The position numbers and the translations under genes are program-made. This document shows, in pieces, positions 54,655-64,000 of a stretch of DNA of 64,000 bases (positions within the stretch are counted from its first letter, which is position 1; the number at the start of each line of letters is the position of its first letter). Source of the DNA: Zygaena filipendulae (lineage: Eukaryota > Arthropoda > Insecta > Lepidoptera > Zygaenidae); assembly GCA_907165275.2 (NCBI GenBank), contig OU015672.1:5066501-5130500 (forward strand), written 5' to 3'. The notes under the pieces are model-generated. The model saw only the letters and a list, made by a program, of their open reading frames with translations, was not told where the DNA came from and ran no database searches.

Positions 54655-55600
54655 ATAGAATAGAACAGAATAGAATAGTTTTTTTATCAACAGTGACTCA
54701 CTTTGGTTAGTATTAAGCACTTAAAAGCTATGTGTTAGTAGCTGTGTGTATAGTTCTTATGACTTTGAAATACAATTAGATATGTTTTTGGGTTCAAGCT
54801 TAGTTCTGGTGGGGCACATACCTGCCTTTTTTGCATGGGGAACACTTTAAAGGACATAGGTCCCGGTGCGGTGGTTATCCCGTATGACAGAGAGTTTGAA
54901 CAGACTTTTAGGTATTAACAGATATTTGGACGCAGATAAGCAATAACATGTTAACCCACAAAATTAAGTTATTGATTCAGAACGATTTATCGAGAGTTAA
55001 GGAACGTTTTTAATTGTGTGTTTACCTTATTAAATTTTTTAAATATGTAACTAAATATTGAACATAAAAAATGTTGACACAAATGGCGCTCCTACTTTTA
55101 AAACACGATTTACTCAAAATTTCTCCATTGTGGGTTAACACACTATTGCTTATCTATGTTCATTTATCGTTAGACGTCTGGCCCACACAACTGTTTTTGT
55201 ACATGTCCAGTTTGGGTGACCTAGGTATGTTTAAGTTTGCGCCAAACGGTTTCAAAATCACAATGATCGATACCACGTTTGGTAAATTTCCTTCTCTTTA
55301 ACTATTTACCAGAGATTGCATGCGAAATATGTAAAGGTCGTAGGAATTTTTGGATGTGTAATTGGTATTAGACTGACTGTTGTTTGTTTTGATGCTGATA
55401 ATTGTAATATGTTTTTGCTACGAGCTTTGCTGAACTTCAAGTTTATGTTTTTGGTAGGATTTGTACAGTTATCGACATACACAATAAAACTTTTACACTA
55501 ATATCCATAGCGAATTACTCACAATTAATTGTCGGAATTGGTATGATATGTTTCCGATTCTTCGGTGTTAATAATGCTCGTGTGTCTTAAGAAATTTTAA
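54655..55600. other. No gene; two AT-driven frames
   Basis: An (AGAAT)n-like run at 54657-54680 precedes unrecognised DNA. Frames at 55071-55301 and 55316-55501 are hydrophobic and in tandem, but show no family motif. They are probably inside an old repeat. Confidence 0.3.
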
Positions 55601-55608
55601 ATCCATCA

Positions 55609-55745
55609 TACGACTGCGTTAGCACAGTGGTCACCACTCACCATGCCTATCCACTAATTAGAAGGTTACGGGTTCAATTCCCGGTGGGGGTAACGTTATG
55701 CGATGAACATAGGGTTCCACTTTCCAGTCTGGGCGTGTTCATATA
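55609..55745 (+). mobile_element. tRNA-derived SINE, copy 3
   Basis: ACGACTGCGTTAGCACAGTG (A-box region), GGTTACGGGTTCAATTCCCG (B box), then GATGAACATAGGGTTCCACT and CCAGTCTGGGCGTGTTCATA. It is the best-kept B box of the three. Confidence 0.75.
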
Positions 55746-55780
55746 CAGTATACTATACATAGTATAATATAGATGTATTA

Positions 55781-56006
55781 CTAGTTGTGTCCCGCCGTTT
55801 CACCCGCGTTAATTTCAAAGTTCCCGCGAGAATTCCGGGATAAAAAGTACCCTATGTGTTAATCTGATGTATAAGCTATATTATTGTAAAGTTTCATTCA
55901 AATCCATCCAGTCGTTTTTGCGTGAAAGAGTAACAAACATCCATAATCCATCCATCCATCCATCCATACATACTTACAAACTTTCGCGTTTATAATATTA
56001 GTAGGA
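55781..56006 (-). mobile_element. Helitron-like element with (CCAT)n, copy 3
   Basis: CTAGTTGTGTCCCGCCGTTT to CGTTTATAATATTAGTAGGA, with (ATCC)n at about 55942-55966. It is the reverse-orientation sister of 40182-40396. Confidence 0.8.
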
Positions 56007-56097
56007 TATAGTATAATATAGATATATTATAGTATATGTTTGATAATGTAGGGATGTAGTATACATCACGTTCGCTTGGATTCCACGACACAAGCTA

Positions 56098-56239
56098 CAT
56101 CTTTCACGCCTTAACAACTCAACCGATCATCATGATATTTTGCATTAAGGTTGTCAGGGATACAGAGAAGGACTTTTTATCCCGGAATTCCCTTGGTAAC
56201 TCCGAAACTACCGCGGGTGAAACCGAGGGCAACAGCTAG
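56098..56239 (+). mobile_element. Helitron-like element, 5' end missing
   Basis: CATCTTTCACGCCTTAACAA, CAACCGATCATCATGATATT, and GTGAAACCGAGGGCAACAGCTAG|T at the end. Confidence 0.65.
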
Positions 56240-56647
56240 TTTGTTAATATTTTATCCAACTTACAGCCAGCACAAAATCAAAATTGAGTTCTGTATTTTA
56301 AATAGCACCAATGACACGCTTATCGAGCTCAGTTATTATTATAAAGCTCTACATTCTACAGTGGAACGCGCCATCGTTATATAGATATTAGCTCCTCCAC
56401 TCGATACAATGAGAGAGAAGCTATTCACAGACACTTTCTAGCCCCAACACAATGGAGTGAAGTTGTCTAAGACACTTTGTATGTCTGCTATGAGAGTATA
56501 TTGTTAGATAATTGTAATAATTATTGAAGACGTTTTTATAATTTGGTATATGTACTATAGCATTATTAAAAAGTGACATAACATTGTTGTGAAGAGTTAC
56601 GCATGATACAACATGAAATATAATTAAATAGGTTCTTTTTATTACAT

Positions 56648-56840
56648 ACTACCTGTGCCCCGCGGTTTCACCCGCGTCAGTTTCGGAATTCCCGCAAGAA
56701 CTCCAAACTTCTTTTATTCTTCATCTCCTTACAATAAGAAACATACAACAAAAAAACAATAGCGAAATTGGTCCAGACGTTCATGCGTGGTGCCGTGACC
56801 AAGATAAATAGGGATTCTTTTGTATATATAGGTAAGTATA
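56648..56840 (-). mobile_element. Helitron-like element, diverged
   Basis: TACCTGTGCCCCGCGGTTTC, then GTCAGTTTCGGAATTCCC, and GGTCCAGACGTTCATGCGTG further on. The 61-codon frame over its end is not credible. Confidence 0.55.
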
Positions 56841-56959
56841 GACTAGTTACATCAGGCGAAAAAGGTAATAAAAAACATCGCGTTCAAGTCCCGCGTAATT
56901 TACATAATATAATGTGCTCAAAACGCGAAAATCTAAAAACTTTAGTTACATAAATATCA

Positions 56960-58810
56960 AATACGTTTTGTTATTTAATTTTGGTGTCATTAATGTCGAC
57001 TGAATGTCTTCTTCTTCTTTAATAATGGCGTCTATAATTATAATTTGCCAATGACAATGTTTCTTAATAATAACAATCTCTTCATCTACTTCTTCAATTA
57101 TGGCGAATCGCCAATGACAATGTTAGATTGTTCCCCAAGTTAAAACATGGCTCTTTTGAAAGTCAGTTTCCTGCTCAGGGTCCAAAATAGATGCTGAAAA
57201 GTGACTGAAATAACGAAAAACGTGATGTCGACATCCCCATCGAGAATGACATTCTCAAGTAAATTCTAATATACATAATATGTATTTATGTCATTGTTTT
57301 CTCTAAATGACACTGGTAAAAATAGTGCGCCTGGATCACCAAAGCGCTTTGCAAAGATAATATGTAATATAATCACTTCATTAAAAACGAAAAAGAATAT
57401 TTTTACGTCAAAAATTTCTAAATATTAATATTTTGTTTTGTAATGACTCAGAGTGTTAATTTGTTTTTAGTTTTTAATCGCAGCAGTTATACTCTTTGTA
57501 TTTATTCGTCCGTGAACGCTCGATCGGTGGACGTGACAATAATACGTGAAATATAATATTAAACATAAACTGAATGATATTATTATACTATTATTAAATA
57601 TAGTTGCATAAGCTCGATTAACAAACTAGGTCGTTCGTTTCTTTATCTCAATATTAATACAAAAAGGTAAGTAAATGATTTACTTATAAAAATTAGCATT
57701 ACAAAATTGTCTGTTTGAAAACAATTTATCTCTGTGACTAAGAAGCACCAAATTGTCTTTCAGATTTCACTGAAGAATGAAATAATTCACGCTTTGTTAT
57801 GTGCGACAACCTTTGACTTCGCGCCGCGGTTACGGCTTGCAGCCTCCAAAACGAGATGCCTAAAATGCTGCTTGTTAGTTTTATCATTGATTTTTTTTAT
57901 TGTAATTTTTAGTTGGCAGAGTTTTCATCTCTATATTATTAGTATTATTTTGAGAGATATAAAAAGTATTTTATACGCTCACTACGCTTAGGTACCTAGT
58001 GCTTAAGATACATGTTTCATTTCAAACCACACTAGAGATAATATTATAATATACCGGTATTATAATTCTCATTTTTACGTGATCTTTGTTGAAAAAAAAG
58101 GAAAGAAAAACAGTTAAACCAATAACTACGAAACAAACTCTACGAAATCGGTTTCCTCAAAAGAATACATTTTCTAGTTACGTTTAGGTACGTACCTATG
58201 CAGATACATATAAATAAGTACATTTAATTATTAGTACCAAATCAAAACTCGTGCTACTAAGTTATATATATATGTCGTGCTATATGTTCATTTAAGAATA
58301 ATTAAAAAATAAAAACGGAATTAAAAAAAGAATTACCGGAGAACACGATAAAAATATCAGAATGTCTGACTCCAACTGGCTAAACGCGATCTATAAATTA
58401 ATAACGCTACGTGTATTGAGTATTAATTCTCCGTCACATCATCAGGTAGGTATGGAGATTAGCTGAAAGTGGATGCTACCGGAAAAACCCGCTCTTCGAG
58501 TAAATCAAGGTCTTCCACTTCTAACAACCTTCAGACGGTGAAAGAAAATCAATAAATTTATGTATGATCCTTTAAATTTTCTCAGGCTATAGACGTAGTT
58601 TTTTTTTGTCTGTCTAGTTTGGTATTTCGATGCAAAATTAATAAATTCTCATCATTTTTTTTGAATGGCATCGCGTCACACTTTTTGTCATCTGTATAGG
58701 TTTTATCGCATCGATGTCGCGTAGCGGGTGCACGCACCTGTCCAATTGTGCCTTGGTTGAGTCAAATCTTTAACTCGGGGAGCAAATCTTACCTTCCAAA
58801 TTAGCTTTTT
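56960..58810. other. No gene recognised
   Basis: GCCAATGACAATGTT occurs twice (57048-57062, 57110-57124) in TTCTTCTTC-rich DNA. The 85-codon frame at 57734-57991 has a hydrophobic middle but no known motif. The rest is AT-rich. Confidence 0.3.
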
Positions 58811-58815
58811 AACAT

Positions 58816-59060
58816 TGTCCCGCGCGGTTTCACCCGCAATAATTGCGGAGTACTCGCGGAATTGTTTCATACAAACTTTGCAACCCCTTTTCACCCTCTT
58901 AGGGGTTGAATTTTCAAAAATCGTTTCTTAGTGCACATTTACATCACTTAAGGAATATTTGTGCAAAATTTCATGGTTCTAGACCCAGCGGTTTCAGCTG
59001 TGCGTTGATCGATCAGTCAAGTCAGTCAGTTTTTGCTTATAAATATACATATAGATAGGT
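58816..59060 (-). mobile_element. Helitron-like/TGTGCGTTGATC-family repeat, copy 2
   Basis: GTCCCGCGCGGTTTCACCCG, CCCCTTTTCACCCTCTTAGG, GGTTGAATTTTCAAAAATCG and GCTGTGCGTTGATCGATCAG. I know this block order as a widespread lepidopteran repeat. The 3' end still looks Helitron-like. Confidence 0.6.
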
Positions 59061-59169
59061 AGTATGTGTATAGTGGGTGATCTGTCAAAAATTTAAACAC
59101 ACTTATTACAATTAGATCGAAGATATTCTTAAAAATAAACATTTAGGTATTTAAGTAAAAAAAAGTTAT

Positions 59170-59400
59170 AAGTCAAAAAGCATCGTTCTATGCCCGCGTC
59201 TCAAGATCGTGCGAACTCGCCGCGACGCCGCGCCGGCGCAGGCGCAGGGGCGTTGGTGATTTCAAAACAGATTGTTTGCTGTGTAATTATTTAGTAGGCA
59301 TTGATTGGGCAACGCGACACACTGCACCGGAGGCTGTTACTCGCCGACATCCGCTGCCGTGAAGGCTGACTCTCTGTGTGACGAAGACTTAGCGACTTAA
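59170..59400. promoter_or_regulatory. GC-rich island, possible promoter
   Basis: CGCCGCGACGCCGCGCCGGC followed by GCAGGCGCAGGGGCG stands out from AT-rich flanks. TCGCCGACATCCGCTGCCG follows. There is no clear donor or open frame. It could equally be part of an unrecognised repeat. Confidence 0.25.
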
Positions 59401-59404
59401 CGTG

Positions 59405-60525
59405 CTCTTAAGTCATCGATTATGATTTTTTACAGCGGGTAGTTTTACCCCTGGAAGGGTTTTTTGTTTCTAAATTACAAAAACAGTAGTAAGTAGTCGT
59501 GTGACAAAAACAGACTAATTTAGAATTTTTTTTTTCAAAAAGAATTTATCAAAATCGTGTTTTGACTCTAATTAGAATTTCAATTATACGCTCAATTAAC
59601 CTAATCTAAAATCGTAAATCAGACACCTAATTTTTTGTGTTGAGGCTTTTAATATCAGCTATTTTTTAAATAGCCACATAATGTTTTCAAATTCAAATTC
59701 ATATAATTAATTGCACACACACAGTAGAAAACATAATATTTCCTAAAACACAGAAACATGGATACGTAGGTACAATGAGGTGACCTCAGACCTATATTGC
59801 TAAAAGCAATTTTATTTACATACTGAAAATGAGCAAGGGTTAAATTAATAATATTCTATTGAAGTGGTGAAACTTAATATGCTGCCGATAATAACTGACG
59901 ATAATGCTGAATGTCATAACTTTTTGATCGATTTCAAAATTTTTTAAGATATCTAAAGTAACTACCTATATAATAACGAAAGAAAAATACGAGTCTAAGT
60001 GGACAATTTCAAATATTTGCACAAAATTTTTGCGGGCATTATTGTATCGTCCAATGTGGGTTTTGGGTTCGTTGCACACGTTTTATGTATAGCAACGATG
60101 ATAGCTATTATTTACGCATGAAGCGTCAACGTCAGGCTGCCAAACTGACAGTGATGAGGTCTGTGTAGCGCAACTTGCGCGCGGCGTCTTCGCGAAATTA
60201 TATTTATAATTTCATCAAAACTTTACCCAACCATAGTGAAGCGGCTCATCTCGCGTCTCGACGCGAATTAGGGTAGACTATAAGTTTTAGAAAGCGCACC
60301 GAAACTAATTATAATAATGCAATTTTTGCCGCACTCTATTATCTATACCATTATTATTAAAGCGCTTGCAACGATTCTTCAGCAATGTATTGTTGTTTTT
60401 TTACCCCCATCCGCTACAACGCCATGCTTGATGGCAAATAACACCTACCTACCTATTTATTTACTGTTAATGCTGACCGTTTTGATAACTTCCTCTAGTG
60501 ATGCCTTATGCGAAGCTTTATTCTT
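59405..60525. other. No gene recognised
   Basis: AT-rich except 60165-60275 (CAACTTGCGCGCGGCGTCTT, CATCTCGCGTCTCGACGCG). The 88-codon frame at 60317-60583 crosses into the next element and is not credible. Confidence 0.3.
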
Positions 60526-60531
60526 TTTTAA

Positions 60532-61312
60532 AGGTGCTCCCTCACCGCGAGTATTCGCGTGTAATGTAACGATACAGATTTGAGCATTACATCAGTGAAG
60601 GAGGAGAACCGAGCATTACAATGCACACCTTGTAATGATACAAAACGGGTATACATCAGTAAAGAAGGAGAACCGAGCATTATAATGCACACATTGTAAT
60701 GATACAAAACGGGTATACCTATACATCAGTGAAGGAGGAGAACCGAGCATTACAATGCGCACCTTGTAATGATACAAAACGGGTATACATCAGTAAAGAA
60801 GGAGAACCGAGCATTATAATGCACACGTTGTAATGATACAAAACGGGTATACCTATACATCAGTGAAGGAGGAGAACCGAGCATTACAATGCACACCTTG
60901 TAATGATACAAAACGGGTATACATCAGTAAAGAAGGAGAACCGAGCATTATAATGCACACGTTGTAATGATACAAAACGGGTATACCTATACATCAGTGA
61001 AGGAGGAGAACCGAGCATTACAATGCGCACCTTGTAATGATACAAAACGGGTATACCTATACATCAGTGAAGGAGGAGAACCGAGCATTACAATGCGCAC
61101 CTTGTAATGATACAATATGTAATATCTTGATACGACTTGTAACATCAGCTCCACTTAATGGAATCAACTAAAAGCTAATGCTCAAAGTCGAATCTATAAT
61201 GTTACATTAGACGCGAATGCTCGTCAGTCAGGGAGATAGTATTGTAATGTAATGCTCAAAGTCGAATGTAAAATGTTACATTACACGCGAATGCTCGCGG
61301 CGAGGGAGCACC
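60532..61312. mobile_element. TTAA-flanked inverted-repeat element carrying a satellite
   Basis: AGGTGCTCCCTCACCGCGAG then TATTCGCGTGTAATGTAAC at the left is mirrored by GTTACATTACACGCGAATGC then TCGCGGCGAGGGAGCACC at the right, about 42 bases with few mismatches. TTAA lies immediately outside both ends (60528-60531, 61313-61316), as with piggyBac-type target sites. Inside are the tandem array and, at 61180-61310, two direct copies of AATGCTCAAAGTCGAAT with a repeated right-end motif. No transposase is present. Confidence 0.7.
60591..61115 (+). repeat. Higher-order tandem array (64 + 70 bp dimer)
   Basis: Eight monomers begin with ATCAGT at 60591, 60655, 60725, 60789, 60859, 60923, 60993 and 61063. 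Spacings are 64, 70, 64, 70, 64, 70, 70. Two monomer types alternate: ATCAGTGAAGGAGGAG..ATTACAATGC and ATCAGTAAAGAAGGAG..ATTATAATGC, giving a 134-bp dimer. The copies are nearly identical, so the array is young. Confidence 0.9.
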
Positions 61313-61424
61313 TTAAAATAACTGTGCCAATGACAATGTGTGACTTGATAGACAGCGAATGAGTTATGTAGGTTAATAGAAATTTATTTAGAAATTTTCC
61401 GAGTTCGAAAAAAAGCACAAAAAA

Positions 61425-62037
61425 ATTATTTTTCATTACTCATACTCGGAAAGTAGGTCTGAAGTTGCCTGAGAAGCGGGTTGAAAGTAACCCTTTTCAG
61501 CCCTAGGGAGAATCGCTTTCAACTGACAACTGTCAAATTATTAAAAAAAACTAGGTCTATTTTCACATTTCTATTGAACCATAATTCAACTTTCTATACA
61601 GCCAGCGCGATGTAAAATTGAAATAACGTAAAGTTTAAGTAGGTATTAATTAAAATAAAATTCACTCACTTTTTCTTAAGCTAATTCCTATTTATATTTA
61701 TTTATTTTCTTTAGTTAATACTTAATAATTAAAGAAAATATTTTTTTTAGGTCGCCACAATGTAAATAAAAAATACTGGCTGAATAGCTAGCCGGCCAAA
61801 GAAAAAAAAATTGGTGGGAAAGCGTCAAGCGACTATCCGATCTTCACTCATTTTTTCTTTAGCTAATTCCTATTTTTATTTTGACTTTCCTTGCATTCGT
61901 AATGAAAAGCACAGTGTTATCCTCGGGAGAAAGACTTATTTAGTCCCTCGATCTATTGGCGCCCGAGCGTAGCGAGGACCCGTCTAGGGACTAAATAAGT
62001 TACTTTCACCCCTAGGATAACAATGTACTATTGCAAT
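61425..62037 (-). mobile_element. Inverted-pair repeat element, long form
   Basis: ATTACTCATACTCGGAAAGT at the left and CACCCCTAGGATAACAATGT at the right are the reversed ends of 21716-22000. It has about 300 extra bases inside, including a repeated TTTAGCTAATTCCTATTTTTA-type block. Near the right end GACTTATTTAGTCCCT and AGGGACTAAATAAG form a hairpin around GCCCGAGCGTAGCGAGG. Confidence 0.6.
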
Positions 62038-62322
62038 GCGGACAGCTTGCTTCCCTTTTGTCGCCTTTTATAAGTCTACTTGTGTGACATTACTAGCATT
62101 ATTGTAGGTAATTATAGTAATCAGAATGACGCATGATAATAGGTTTTACTCACAATTAGTACTAAGTATATTCTTTGAATCATCGTCAATCATCAAGTGG
62201 GTGAGTAAATAAGTCAATATGTACCTGCACAAGTTATAAAAATTAGCATCAGTTTAATATGTACTCTTTTTTCAATTTTAAATGTCATTTCTTATGTACG
62301 TGTATAATAATGATAACACAGA

Positions 62323-62631
62323 ATCCTAATATGTATTATAAATGCCAATGTGAGTTTGTTTGTTTGTTACTCTTTCACTTAACTAGTTTAGGCATCAGAG
62401 TTATTCATTTGCATTGAACTTGTTGAAATGTAAATCAAAACTAATTTTAAGTCACATTGTTTTCTTGATGTATGATTTTGGTACCAAATAAACTTGTTAT
62501 TATATTATTATTATTATTAACTACTCAGCCAAACATCAACATGTATAAAAAGACATATAAGGGTATGTTTACTCTCGGAATTTCCGTGGGAATTCCGAAA
62601 TTGATGTGGGCGAAACCGCGAGAAACAGCAT
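62323..62631 (+). mobile_element. Helitron-like element interrupted by another sequence
   Basis: ATCCTAATATGTATTATAAA and GTGAGTTTGTTTGTTTGTTA open it. GGAATTTCCGTGGGAATTCC and GGGCGAAACCGCGAGAAACA close it. Between them GGTACCAAATAAACTTG and a (TTA)n run look like an inserted retroposon tail. Confidence 0.55.
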
Positions 62632-62714
62632 TAACACAACCAAAGAATAGGGATTATAATATAAAGAAGCGACACTCAGCTTCCCAACAATTTCATGGCT
62701 CCTCATACTCATGT

Positions 62715-62853
62715 TTGGTTGTTTGTTACTCAATCACGCAAAAACGGCTGAACGGATTTGGATGAAATTTGGCATGCACGTTGTCAGGGATACAGAGAAG
62801 GACATAGGGTACTTTTTATCCTGGAATTCCCGGTGAAACCGCGGGGCACAGCC
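62715..62853 (+). mobile_element. Helitron-like element, 5' end missing
   Basis: TGTTTGTTACTCAATCACGC, GGCTGAACGGATTTGGATGA, and GTGAAACCGCGGGGCACAGCCAG at the end. Confidence 0.65.
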
Positions 62854-62879
62854 AGTGTGACTATAAATTCGCTGACATC

Positions 62880-63200
62880 TTATGCTTACACTACATTATC
62901 GACGATGATCGTTGATCGTGTGATCGCGTGATCGGCGATAATGTGGACACCTCAACGCAATCTCAGACGATTTCCTTTGATGCGTGCTCAAAAACCGACA
63001 ATTCACGGGTCGCAGGCGATCATAGACGCTGATCGGCGAGTACAGCCGAGTATGCCCTCTACACTATTGTGCTCGCGTATAATCGTCTGTACTCGGCGAT
63101 GGAGCCAACAGTTAGTGTCAGCTCGCTGTCAATCTTACGATACGCACACGCGCACAACACGTGTACATGTACAAGCCGGCCGTCTTTACTTGTGGGAAAG
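62880..63200. repeat. Less AT-rich segment with imperfect hairpin
   Basis: ACATTATCGACGATGATC and GATCGGCGATAATGT face each other (62893-62945). Related words (GCGATCATAGACGCTGATCG, CGTCTGTACTCGGCGATGG) recur to 63107. The 88-codon frame at 62941-63207 has no known motif. It is probably an old MITE. Confidence 0.35.
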
Positions 63201-63204
63201 TAGT

Positions 63205-63715
63205 TGAATCAGTTCATTTGTATGGAGTGTCACCGGACTCATGTTTACAGAGAATATTTTTAGTATTATAAGAATTTAAGTAAAGCAACATAGTGGATTA
63301 TTTAACATTTGTATGTAACTTACGTAATAATTAGATAGTCACCAGTCAGTATGCACAAAAAATCAGTTTGTGTGTTTTGGTCGTGCGTGAAAGAGCCAGT
63401 TTGGTTGCTCTATTGATAAAAAATAAAAGTTTATTTACGTTAAGAAGATAGGTATAAAATAAGATAGGTATATTTTAAACCTAGGTAAATTAAAATAACT
63501 AATACTTTTTTTTTAAAGAGTCACAGCCTTTTTTGTTAAATTCGTCTTCTTTTTGGAATGAAACCATGGATTGGTCCATGAATGAAACTAATGTTTGAAA
63601 CTTCCTCTATTTTATCGCAGAGTACCTAGAGAGTAAGCGTACTTTCGCTTCAAATTCCACTGGAATGTTTTCAGTTATAAGCGTGTTAAAACAAACCGAC
63701 AAATAAACAGCTTTA
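63205..63715. other. No gene recognised
   Basis: AT-rich with no repeat end or credible frame that I can see. Confidence 0.35.
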
Positions 63716-63720
63716 TGATA

Positions 63721-63910
63721 TATTCGCTGCCCCCCGAGGTTACACTCACGTTAATTGCGAAGTTCCCGTTGGAATTCCGGGGTAAAAAATACCAAATTTT
63801 CTTTTCTTAACCCTGACAACGAGTACCTATGCGAAATTTCGTAATAATTGGTTGAGTTATGCGTGAAAAGGTAAGTAACAGACGAACAAACAGACAGAGA
63901 TAGTTTTGCA
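63721..63910 (-). mobile_element. Helitron-like element, diverged
   Basis: TTCGCTGCCCCCCGAGGTTA, CCCGTTGGAATTCCGGGGTA and CCCTGACAACGAGTACC. The 5' end is replaced by CAGACGAACAAACAGACAGA and AT-rich DNA. Confidence 0.6.
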
Positions 63911-64000
63911 TTATTTTATATTTGCACGTAATGATTATATATAATTTTGTAGGTATGGATTGTAACGTAGATTAATTAGATATTAAATAAACAATGAAAA

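Noticed and set aside
57734..57991. 85-codon frame with a hydrophobic segment
   Set aside because: One possible membrane stretch, but AT-driven composition, no homology I recognise and no supporting signals.
60591..61115. Long ORF or gene in the tandem array
   Set aside because: The monomers contain stops in all frames and their lengths (64 and 70) are not multiples of three.
62941..63207. 88-codon frame
   Set aside because: It lies in a hairpin-containing repeat-like segment with no recognisable motif.

Overview
This window looks like nuclear DNA of a lepidopteran insect (moth or butterfly). It is AT-rich and crowded with short interspersed repeats, including Helitron-like elements ending in CTAG, retroposon tails of the type CTGAAATAAATG, and tRNA-derived SINEs. 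There is no bacterial operon structure. Nearly all open reading frames in the window are chance frames or run through repeats.

The only protein-coding sequence I can name is the terminal exon of a BORCS7 (BLOC-1-related complex subunit 7) homologue at 324-503 on the + strand, followed by a poly(A) signal. Its upstream exons lie outside the window. Weaker gene-related signals are a short ATG exon with a possible splice donor (12826), a CpG-rich putative first exon ending in GTAAGT (27045-27392), a putative first exon ending in GGTAAGT inside an unusual repeat array (52792-52978), and a GC-rich island (59170-59400). I could not connect any of these to a gene.

About 50 Helitron-like copies or fragments cover roughly a fifth of the window. 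On their own strand they start near TCCTACTAATATTATAA and end in a CG-rich hairpin followed by CAGCTAG|T. They occur alone, butted end to end, and as composites (6656-7180 and 48213-48730 are the same composite; 8372-8960 and 22105-22587 are another pair). One (9373-10104) carries about five internal copies of a 122-144 bp unit. Other mobile DNA includes several families of inverted-repeat elements (MITEs), one of them a near-perfect palindrome of 145 bp. There are also three copies of one tRNA-derived SINE, a LINE C-terminus relic near 46.6 kb, retroposon 3' tails and LTR-like fragments.

Region by region: 0-0.6 kb is the gene end; 0.8-26.6 kb is dense repeats; 26.6-33.8 kb is a repeat-poor block starting next to the CpG-rich putative exon; 33.8-51.7 kb is dense nested repeats; 52.38-53.80 kb is an array of a conserved CTCGAG-containing motif separated by unlike spacers, in two opposite orientations around a promoter/donor-like segment; 54-60 kb is mixed; 60.5-61.3 kb is a TTAA-flanked inverted-repeat element carrying a higher-order tandem array; 61.4-64 kb is further repeats. 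The 52.4-53.8 kb array and the 60.5-61.3 kb element are the least ordinary structures in the window.

No database search was possible. Family names are recognition by eye, and most element ends are accurate only to a few bases or tens of bases.
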